20,195 bases of DNA. It comes from UBA4823 sp034436035. GTDB taxonomy: Bacteria > Chloroflexota > Anaerolineae > Anaerolineales > UBA4823. The stretch's first letter is position 1, and each line of letters opens with the position of its first letter. The DNA is taken from contig DAOTVW010000067.1 of assembly GCA_034436035.1 (NCBI GenBank), forward strand, positions 1-20,195, read 5' to 3'. The position numbers were made by a program, and so were the translations under genes. This document shows positions 14,511-20,195 of this stretch, one piece after another. The notes below the pieces were generated by a model that searched no databases, was not told the origin of the DNA, and saw only the letters and a program-made list of their open reading frames with translations.

Positions 14511-16523
14511 ATGCCAGAAATTGAAAAGCCTGCCACACAACCGCCTTCACAATCTCCCTTTCAACAGAAAAGATTGGGAAGAGTATTCCTTATTGGCTTC
14601 TTGATCCTTGCCGGAATCGGAGTGTGGGCATTCCTGCCAAATTTTCAAAATACTATCAATACTCTGTTTGGTAAACCTGGTAAGCACGTCCAGGCTGCCC
14701 TGATGTCAACCCCAACGGCAGCCAGCGCAGCCACCCAATCGCCAACGTTAGCCGCAAGAACCGATCAAACCGCCACCCAGATCCCTCCAACGCTAACCCC
14801 TTCCAGCTCTCTTACCCCGCTCCTGCAAAATAACCCTACCCAAAACGCTTCAAAATCCCTGCCTTCTGGATATCTGGTGCTTTCCATCTTGGACGGGGAT
14901 TTTTATCACCTGATTGCATTTGATCCACAACATGGCGGTTTTATTCGTTTGAGCGACGGAAATGGGGATGACATAGATCCGGCAGTCAGCCCCGACCAAA
15001 AAAAGATTGCGTTTGCTTCTAACCGCAATGGATTCTGGGATTTGTATTTGCTCGATTTAACCGATCGGCAGGTAACCCAATTGACCAATACCCCCCAGTA
15101 CGATGGCGCTCCCGCCTGGTCTCCGGATGGGAAATGGCTTGTGTACGAAAGCTATAACCCAACCCCGATAGAGCAAAATGCCAATTTAGACATCTTTATT
15201 CGTCCTATTACGCCCGATCCGAATAATAACCAACCCTTACAGTTAACGGATCAAGTCGGAGCAGATTTCTCCCCCGTTTGGTCTCCATCTGGACGACAAA
15301 TTGCGTTCGTTTCCCAAAGATCCGGAAATAACGAGATTTGGATCGCTGACCTTGATCGGGTAGAGGATCGTTTTCGGAATATCAGCCATGATTTGTATAG
15401 CACGAACCAGAACCCGCAATGGTCAACTGATGGGAAATGGCTGGTGTGGGATAGCAGCATTGAAGGTGTTTCTTGGATCATGGCTTGGGATACCAGTCAA
15501 CCCGAAAAACCACCTGCTCCAATTGTCCCGGGTGATCATCCTCACTTTGCCGATGGGGGGCAAAGCCTTTATTACCAATTTCAAACCCCCAATCATACAT
15601 ATTTGGGTGTCTATTCCTTCCCTGATCTTGCCATGCGCATGCCGTTGCAACCCTTACCATCTTATGCTAAGGGCATGAGCTGGTTAGAGAAAACGCAAGC
15701 TGAAGTATTACTCCAATCATTCGAGACAAATGTCCAACTCAACACTACACCACGCTGGAAAGTTTCGTTAGCATCACCACAAAATATACCCAGCGGAAGG
15801 CAAAGGGTGGTGCCTTTGGAAAACGTCCATGCCCCATACCCATTTTTGCAAGATTGGGTAGATGAATCTTTCCAAGCATGGCGCGATCAAATCAACCATA
15901 AGAGTGGCTGGGACTATCTTTCCCAACTTGAAAATGCCTATCAACCTTTATCGAGCCCACCGACAACGATGCTGGACGAAGACTGGTTTTATACCGGGCG
16001 TGCAATCGCCGTCGAATCGGGGGCATTGAACAGCGGATGGTTGGTGACCGTGCGCGAAGATTTTGGAGCGGATATATATTGGCGGCTATACCTTAAAACT
16101 CGCCTCCAAGATGGCAGCCTTGGAGAACCGCTGCATTCCTTGCCATTTGACTTAACCGCCCGCTATCGTGGAGATCCAATTGCTTACGACCAAGGTGGAA
16201 AACGTGCAACGACCTCGCCTGCTGGATATTACATTGATTTGACAGAATTGGCTTCACGATATGGCTGGGAACGCCTGCCCGCTTTATTGAGCTGGCGAAC
16301 CAGCCTGCCTAATTCACGCTTCAATCAATTTGTCGCTCGCGATGGTTTAACCTGGTATGAAGCCATGATGGAACTCTATCCCCCTGAAGCGTTATATACC
16401 GCCACCCCCCTGCCTCCGCCGACTGCCACACCTACCCAAACCCCCTATACGCCCCATGTCTCCACTCCCACGCCCACACTAAATGCTGTTTCTACTGCTA
16501 CCCCGACTCCCACATCACCATGA
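14511..16523 (+). CDS. Membrane-anchored PD40/TolB-like beta-propeller protein
   Basis: This 670-aa protein has one membrane helix at about 24-42 and the bulk outside. A Thr/Ser/Pro-rich linker (60-115) leads to PD40-type propeller blades: DPAVSPDQKKIAFASNRNG (~156-174), APAWSPDGKWLVYES (~200-214), SPVWSPSGRQIAFVSQRSG (~254-272) and NPQWSTDGKWLVWDS (~301-315), then degenerate blades. Residues ~440-635 form a separate domain I cannot name (GWDYLSQLENAY, DEDWFYTGRA, WRLYLKTRLQDGSLGEPL). It lacks obvious catalytic residues. The tail (~635-670) is again Thr/Pro-rich. ATG 14511 follows AGGAAG. The stop overlaps the next start by 4 bases, tying it to the M23 peptidase. Such propellers often bind proteins or glycans; a wall-associated scaffold is inference. 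Confidence 0.85.
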   Translation: MPEIEKPATQPPSQSPFQQKRLGRVFLIGFLILAGIGVWAFLPNFQNTINTLFGKPGKHVQAALMSTPTAASAATQSPTLAARTDQTATQIPPTLTPSSSLTPLLQNNPTQNASKSLPSGYLVLSILDGDFYHLIAFDPQHGGFIRLSDGNGDDIDPAVSPDQKKIAFASNRNGFWDLYLLDLTDRQVTQLTNTPQYDGAPAWSPDGKWLVYESYNPTPIEQNANLDIFIRPITPDPNNNQPLQLTDQVGADFSPVWSPSGRQIAFVSQRSGNNEIWIADLDRVEDRFRNISHDLYSTNQNPQWSTDGKWLVWDSSIEGVSWIMAWDTSQPEKPPAPIVPGDHPHFADGGQSLYYQFQTPNHTYLGVYSFPDLAMRMPLQPLPSYAKGMSWLEKTQAEVLLQSFETNVQLNTTPRWKVSLASPQNIPSGRQRVVPLENVHAPYPFLQDWVDESFQAWRDQINHKSGWDYLSQLENAYQPLSSPPTTMLDEDWFYTGRAIAVESGALNSGWLVTVREDFGADIYWRLYLKTRLQDGSLGEPLHSLPFDLTARYRGDPIAYDQGGKRATTSPAGYYIDLTELASRYGWERLPALLSWRTSLPNSRFNQFVARDGLTWYEAMMELYPPEALYTATPLPPPTATPTQTPYTPHVSTPTPTLNAVSTATPTPTSP

Positions 16524-17647
16524 GATCAATCCGGCAAGTTGCACTCGTTTGTTTGGTATGGCTATTATTCGGTTGTAACTCGCTTGCCAGAGACAATCAC
16601 AACATTGCGCTTCCATCCCCAAGCCCAACTTTACCTTTTCTTCCCAACCCGACTTCGCTCTCTACTCCCCCACAAAACGAGCAGACCATTCTCGCAACCC
16701 CGAATTCACCAGCAAACCCTACCCTTCCAGCGAAACCTGATTCCTTGGAACCGCCGCTGGCAGATCTCATAACAAATTCCGTTTCCTCGTGGCGCCCTCC
16801 TCTGTATCCTACCCCATGGATGCCATCTCCCTATGACCATTTCCTCCTTAGCCGCCCGATTTTAGCCAACACTCCCAGTTGGGCATTGGCAGATTATCGT
16901 TATGGGGGCGTTTTTTGGCGTAATGTTGTCCATACCGGCATTGACATACCCTTGCCGGTCGGCACAGAAGTCTATGCGGCTGGGTCTGGACGGGTTAATT
17001 GGAGTGGTTTTGGGTTGATGAGCGGCAGTTACAACCCTGATGACCCCTATGGTTTAGCGATTGTGATCCGCCATGATTTTGGTTACCAGGGTCAAACTTT
17101 ATATAGTGTATATGGTCATCTATCTCAATCTTATGTTACCATTGGCCAGCATGTGAATGTTGGCGATATCATTGGGCTTTCTGGCGCAACCGGCAAAGTC
17201 ACCGGACCGCATTTGCATTTTGAAGTACGCATCGGGGATAACAGTTTTGGGCGCAGTCGCAATCCGGAATTGTGGATTGTTCCCCCTCAGGGATGGGGAA
17301 TATTAGCGGGTCGTTTGAGTGACTCCAAAGGTAATTTAATCGAACGAAAAAAGGTATTGATTCGTTCCCTGGATAGCGACCAAAAATATTATGTTTACTC
17401 TTATGGAAGCGGACCGGTAAACCCGGATCCATACTATCGGGAAAACCTGGTTATTGGTGATCTGCCAGCCGGGATGTATCGGATCCTTATCCCAGATTTA
17501 TCTAGTCAACACCTCGATATCCAAATCCTTCCCGGACAAGTCAATTTTTTCACCTTTATCCTTGGAGAAGGATTTAGCGCACAATTACCGCCACCTCTTT
17601 ATGACGGGTTTAAAACGCCCGAAGTTCCCCTGACGCCAACGCCTTAG
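16520..17647 (+). CDS. M23-family metallopeptidase, lipoprotein
   Basis: Probable peptidoglycan endopeptidase or its regulator, 375 aa. A lipoprotein signal ends in LLFGC (Cys19). A Pro/Thr/Ser-rich spacer (30-75) precedes the LytM/M23 domain at about 125-255. The zinc and catalytic residues are all present: HTGID (His138, Asp142), YGHL (His200) and GPHLHFEV (His231, His233), so it should be active. Residues ~263-360 look like a small beta-sandwich of the carboxypeptidase-regulatory kind (GRLSDSKGNLIERKKVLIRS...DLPAGMYRI). The start ATGA overlaps the end of the propeller gene, indicating coupled translation and joint function at the cell surface. About 90 bases separate it from recA, and no terminator hairpin is visible there. 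Confidence 0.92.
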   Translation: MRSIRQVALVCLVWLLFGCNSLARDNHNIALPSPSPTLPFLPNPTSLSTPPQNEQTILATPNSPANPTLPAKPDSLEPPLADLITNSVSSWRPPLYPTPWMPSPYDHFLLSRPILANTPSWALADYRYGGVFWRNVVHTGIDIPLPVGTEVYAAGSGRVNWSGFGLMSGSYNPDDPYGLAIVIRHDFGYQGQTLYSVYGHLSQSYVTIGQHVNVGDIIGLSGATGKVTGPHLHFEVRIGDNSFGRSRNPELWIVPPQGWGILAGRLSDSKGNLIERKKVLIRSLDSDQKYYVYSYGSGPVNPDPYYRENLVIGDLPAGMYRILIPDLSSQHLDIQILPGQVNFFTFILGEGFSAQLPPPLYDGFKTPEVPLTPTP

Positions 17648-17667
17648 AACCAATTTCGAAATAATCC

Positions 17668-17695
17668 TTGACAATCAGAACGTTTGTGCTAAACT
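17668..17695 (+). promoter_or_regulatory. recA promoter
   Basis: TTGACA (17668-17673), a 16-base spacer, and TAAACT (17690-17695). Transcription would start near 17702, with GAGGAG (17722-17727) as ribosome site 9 bases before ATG 17737. Confidence 0.75.
17678..17689 (+). promoter_or_regulatory. Possible LexA (SOS) box in the recA promoter
   Basis: GAAC-GTTT-GTGC (17678-17689) lies between the -35 and -10 boxes. It differs by one base from the GAAC-N4-GTTC site bound by Gram-positive type LexA. Position and gene fit SOS control, but there is one mismatch and no lexA in the window to support it. Confidence 0.45.
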
Positions 17696-17736
17696 AAATT
17701 TATAATCAATAAAATGAAACTGAGGAGAATACCATT

Positions 17737-18816
17737 ATGGTGAAAAAAGGGATCCAACCACCTTCTAATCAGGATGATGCCCGTCAGGTTGCATTGGACA
17801 AAGCATTAGGTGATATTACCAAACGTTACGGAGAAGGAGCAATAATGCGTTTAGGGGAAGCACATCACATGGCTGTGGATGTAATTCCAACTGGGTCGCT
17901 CTCTCTCGATATCGCTTTAGGGGTAGGTGGTATCCCGCGTGGACGGATCACCGAAATTTACGGGCCTGAATCCTCAGGAAAGACCACCATCTGCCAGCAC
18001 ATAGTAGCCGAAGCGCAGAAAATGGGCGGTGTAGGCGCCTATATCGATATGGAACACGCATTGGATCCCAATTACGCTGCTCGTTGCGGCGTCAACATCG
18101 AAACCCTGCTCATTTCCCAACCTGATACAGGCGAACAAGCACTGGAAATTGCGGAAGCATTGGTGCGTTCTGGTGCGGTGGATGTGGTTGTAGTCGATTC
18201 CGTTGCGGCATTAGTCCCGCGCGCTGAAATCGAAGGGGATATGGGTGATGCAACCATGGGGATGCAGGCTCGTTTAATGTCTCAGGCTTTGCGAAAATTA
18301 TCCGGTGCCATCAAACAAACCAATACGGCCGTGATCTTCACCAATCAACTTCGCCAAAAGATCGGGGTAATGTTTGGCAATCCAGAGACCACATCGGGAG
18401 GAATGGCACTCAAGTTCTATTCATCCGTACGTCTCGACGTCCGCCGAATCCAATCCATTAAACTCGGCAATGAAATCATCGGTAATCGCACCAAAGTCCG
18501 AGTCGTGAAGAACAAAGTTGCTGCTCCATTCCGCAGCGCCGAATTTGACATCATGTATAACGAAGGGATCTCGCGGGTAGGGGACATTCTCGATCTCGCC
18601 ACCGAATTAGAGATTATCACCAAACGCGGTTCGTTCTATAACTACGGCGACATTCGGCTAGGCCAAGGAAGAGAAAATGCCAAAGAGTTCCTCAATCAAA
18701 ACCCAGAATTAGCCGAAGAGATCGAGCTAGCCGTGCGGCAACAAGCGCTCAGCGGCGAAATCCCCTTACCCCTCAGCTCTGAAGATGATACCAGCGGCTT
18801 AGAGGAAATGATTTAA
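17737..18816 (+). CDS. recA: Recombinase RecA
   Basis: RecA (359 aa) forms filaments on single-stranded DNA, exchanges strands in homologous recombination and triggers LexA cleavage. Walker A is GPESSGKT (76-83). The catalytic Glu is Glu106 in AYIDMEHALDP, where the usual Ala before it is Met. Walker B is VDVVVVDSVAAL (148-159). The DNA-binding loops are around EIEGDMGDATMGMQARLMSQALRK (164-187) and GVMFGNPETTSGGMALKFYSSVRLDVRR (210-237). The C-terminus ends in the expected acidic tail (SSEDDTSGLEEMI). It is transcribed from its own promoter. It shares the window with dprA, its loader in transformation. Confidence 0.97.
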   Translation: MVKKGIQPPSNQDDARQVALDKALGDITKRYGEGAIMRLGEAHHMAVDVIPTGSLSLDIALGVGGIPRGRITEIYGPESSGKTTICQHIVAEAQKMGGVGAYIDMEHALDPNYAARCGVNIETLLISQPDTGEQALEIAEALVRSGAVDVVVVDSVAALVPRAEIEGDMGDATMGMQARLMSQALRKLSGAIKQTNTAVIFTNQLRQKIGVMFGNPETTSGGMALKFYSSVRLDVRRIQSIKLGNEIIGNRTKVRVVKNKVAAPFRSAEFDIMYNEGISRVGDILDLATELEIITKRGSFYNYGDIRLGQGRENAKEFLNQNPELAEEIELAVRQQALSGEIPLPLSSEDDTSGLEEMI

Positions 18817-18842
18817 TGCCAATTTGATATTTGTATAATCTC

Positions 18843-18937
18843 AGACCTGACAGGTTTCCGAAAATCCATCCCATATTTGCACTGCATCCGCATGAACACC
18901 ATGATATACAAAGGTCATGATAAAACCTGTCAGGTCT
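18843..18937. repeat. Inverted-repeat module, copy 1 (95 bp)
   Basis: Bounded by AGACCTGACAGGTTT (18843-18857) and its exact reverse complement AAACCTGTCAGGTCT (18923-18937). Each end itself contains the near-palindrome ACCTG-A/T-CAGGT. The interior carries a conserved CACCATGATATACAAAGG segment, with CATGA/TCATG pairing potential. Confidence 0.9.
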
Positions 18938-19028
18938 GCTGGAGGCGTCGCAGCTAAATATCCGAAGGGTGAAAGTGGAGATGGTTTTCCTGCCACTCCA
19001 ACCTATTCGAAAAGGTCTACCTATTCTA
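18938..19028. repeat. Conserved spacer 1 between modules (91 bp)
   Basis: It begins GCTGGAGGCG, contains GAAGGGTGAAAG (18964-18975) and ends ACCTATTCTA, all shared with spacer 2. It is longer than spacer 2 partly because ACCTATTC is present twice (19001-19008 and 19019-19026). AGTGG (18974-18978) could pair with CCACT (18993-18997). Confidence 0.75.
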
Positions 19029-19124
19029 AGACCTGACAGGTTTCCGAGAATCCATCTTTACCCCATGCCTGCATCCACGCGAACACCACAATGAACATAC
19101 GTCACATTAAAACCTGTCAGGTCT
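19029..19124. repeat. Inverted-repeat module, copy 2 (96 bp)
   Basis: Bounded by the same 15-mers, AGACCTGACAGGTTT (19029-19043) and AAACCTGTCAGGTCT (19110-19124), without a mismatch. The interior is the most diverged of the three but keeps CCGAGAATCCATC at the left and GCATCCACGCGAACACCA in the middle. Confidence 0.9.
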
Positions 19125-19194
19125 GCTGGAGGCGCCGAGAATTTTCTGAAGGGTGAAAGCAGAGGGGATTATTTGTCCTCCTTAACCTATTCTA
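19125..19194. repeat. Conserved spacer 2 between modules (70 bp)
   Basis: Shares GCTGGAGGCG, CTGAAGGGTGAAAG and the final AACCTATTCTA with spacer 1. GAGG (19162-19165) could pair with CCTC (19177-19180), at the place where spacer 1 pairs different bases. Confidence 0.75.
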
Positions 19195-19290
19195 AGACCT
19201 GACAGGTTTCTGAGAATTCATCCTATATTCGAATCCGCATCCGCACGTACACCATGATGTACATAGGTCATGATGAAACCTGTCAGGTCT
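19195..19290. repeat. Inverted-repeat module, copy 3 (96 bp)
   Basis: Bounded by AGACCTGACAGGTTT (19195-19209) and AAACCTGTCAGGTCT (19276-19290), again perfect. The interior keeps GCATCCGCACGTACACCATG and AGGTCATGAT. The sequence after it starts like the spacer (GAGGCGCC at 19297-19304) and then diverges, so the array ends here. Confidence 0.9.
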
Positions 19291-19757
19291 GCCATGAGAG
19301 GCGCCCTGCTCAACCGCACACCTATTATCCCACCATCGGATATCGTTCTCGCCGACTGCGATGTTTTGGCGCTTTCCGTTTTTTGTATTACTCTCCCCGA
19401 TCGAGCGCAGGATACACCGCACTGTGATCCGCGTCATTCGGATTGGCTCAGACTGTTATGCTAGCTCTTCGGTAACACGCCAAACAAGGTGACATTTTCA
19501 CTGAATAACTCGCAGAATATTTGCTTATTCTTTTTTACCATAAGAAGTAGGTTAATCAATTCAATCCAGTATTCAGCTTGTCCATTTTAAAATTCCTTAC
19601 TATCATTCCCTTACCTTCATTTTTTCGCATGATACATAAAGTTTAGGATGACAAAATTTTTATAATTGAGTATGTTCATTGAAGTCAATCAGTAAAAAAG
19701 GGAGTTATTTTGATTATCATTAAGGCTTCAAAATGGCAATGTCCATATTATCGTCCC

Positions 19758-19807
19758 AAAAAGAAAAGCGCAGGGGTTCTTCCGACAATTCTGGTTGAAC
19801 CCCTGCG
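19758..19807 (-). terminator. Rho-independent terminator of the RCC1-repeat gene
   Basis: CGCAGGGGTTC (19769-19779) pairs perfectly over 11 bp with GAACCCCTGCG (19797-19807), loop 17 bases. Read leftward it is followed by CTTTTCTTTTT (19768-19758). It lies 43 bases after the stop of the leftward gene. Confidence 0.85.
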
Positions 19808-19849
19808 GAAATTTGATGTATCATAGAACAAAGAATGGCAGCTCAGACA

Positions 19850-20195
19850 TCACGGCAGCCCAAACACATCCACTGGAGTGGAGCTCCAGATATTAATGCC
19901 ATTACCTAATTGGCCACTATCATTCCGCCCCCAGCACTTAACTTCCCCTAAAATAGTCAAAGCGCAAGTGTGGCCTCCACCTGCAGTAAGTGCCTTCACT
20001 TTGGAGTACAGCCCTACTACATCAACTGGTATTGATTGGTTACTGGTCGTATTATTACCCAATTGACCATACCGGTTATCCCCCCAGCACTTCACTATAC
20101 CGGAATCCATAAGTGCACAAGTGTGATAAATACCTGCAGAAATTGCCTTTACCCTGGAAAATACACCAATTACATTCACTGGTGTATATCGATCG
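19850..20195 (-). CDS. RCC1-repeat protein, C-terminal part (cut by window edge)
   Basis: The leftward frame is open at the right edge and ends with TGA at 19852-19850. The visible ~115 residues hold two full RCC1-type repeats of about 50 residues: VKAISAGIYHTCALMDSGIVKCWG-DNRYGQLGN...PVDVVGL, and VKALTAGGGHTCALTILGEVKCWG-RNDSGQLGN...PVDVFGL. The end of a third (YTPVNVIGV) comes before them. RCC1 repeats form a seven-bladed propeller, so the full protein is much longer. The paired Cys in each blade (HTCAL and VKCWG) are typical of the bacterial, probably secreted, versions. An internal GTG at 20179 is not the start, since a repeat continues upstream of it. Function is unknown. Confidence 0.85.
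   Translation of the reverse strand, partial: DRYTPVNVIGVFSRVKAISAGIYHTCALMDSGIVKCWGDNRYGQLGNNTTSNQSIPVDVVGLYSKVKALTAGGGHTCALTILGEVKCWGRNDSGQLGNGINIWSSTPVDVFGLP

Larger units (their letters stand above)
18817..19849. other. About 1 kb without genes downstream of recA
   Basis: The first half is a tandem array of three inverted-repeat modules (18843-19290), listed separately. The second half (19291-19757) shows no recognisable gene on either strand and becomes AT-rich after 19480. It ends at the terminator of the leftward RCC1 gene (19758-19807). No T-run terminator for recA is visible; the first repeat module starts 26 bases after its stop. Confidence 0.7.

Noticed and set aside
18843..19290. 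CRISPR array
   Set aside because: The repeated 15-mers alternate between forward and reverse-complement orientation, intervals are 65-91 bases, and the intervals resemble each other. There are no cas genes nearby.
19192..19464. Open frames of 64 and 81 codons overlapping repeat copy 3
   Set aside because: They include repeat sequence in their coding part, have no ribosome site and an implausible composition (Cys/Trp/Arg-rich).
19710..19826. Possible 38-codon gene starting at TTG after AAGGGAG
   Set aside because: The terminator hairpin of the opposite-strand gene occupies its second half, and the peptide resembles nothing known to me.

Overview
The window looks like chromosomal DNA from a Chloroflexota bacterium, most likely of the Anaerolineae type. 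That is an inference from the gene families and not from a marker-gene search. The supporting signs are a topoisomerase I with an extra N-terminal zinc ribbon, a small RRM RNA-binding protein, Thr/Pro-rich surface proteins, an NBR1-like lipoprotein and moderate GC. Almost all genes are intact and the core is housekeeping.

Layout. Positions 1-116 hold the start of a leftward surE-type nucleotidase. It diverges from a rightward methyl-accepting chemotaxis protein (359-2512). That gene converges on a leftward lipoprotein with an NBR1-like Ig fold (about 2516-3061). Next come a leftward RRM protein (3311-3643) with a strong terminator and a long leader, and a leftward two-TM protein (3993-5060) with its own promoter and terminator.

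From 5224 to 12442 lies a seven-gene leftward operon, read in transcription order ffh - rpsP - khpA - rimM - dprA - manC-like - topA. A near-consensus promoter (12488-12516) drives it, and the junctions after khpA are overlapped or very short. It joins the classical SRP/S16/RimM cluster to the dprA-topA pair, with a sugar nucleotidyltransferase between the last two.

A divergent degV gene (12642-13490) follows. Then comes a roughly 520-base gap full of perfect palindromes and degenerate ATCCTGT repeats, and a small unknown gene (14010-14384). Next is a two-gene surface operon (14511-17647): a membrane-anchored PD40 beta-propeller protein overlapping an M23 peptidase lipoprotein by 4 bases. recA follows (17737-18816) with its own promoter and a possible LexA site. 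After recA there is about 1 kb without genes. It starts with three tandem copies of a 95-96 bp module bounded by perfect 15-bp inverted repeats, which is the most unusual structure in the window. The right edge cuts a leftward RCC1-repeat protein (19850 to past the end) that has its own terminator.

How the genes work together: the operon covers protein targeting, ribosome assembly, RNA binding, DNA uptake/processing and DNA topology. DprA and RecA are known partners in loading RecA onto incoming single-stranded DNA, and both are encoded here in separate units. I found no defence system, phage or complete transposon. The best candidates for something undescribed are the repeat array after recA, the perfect hairpin at the start of rimM, and the palindrome-rich gap after degV.
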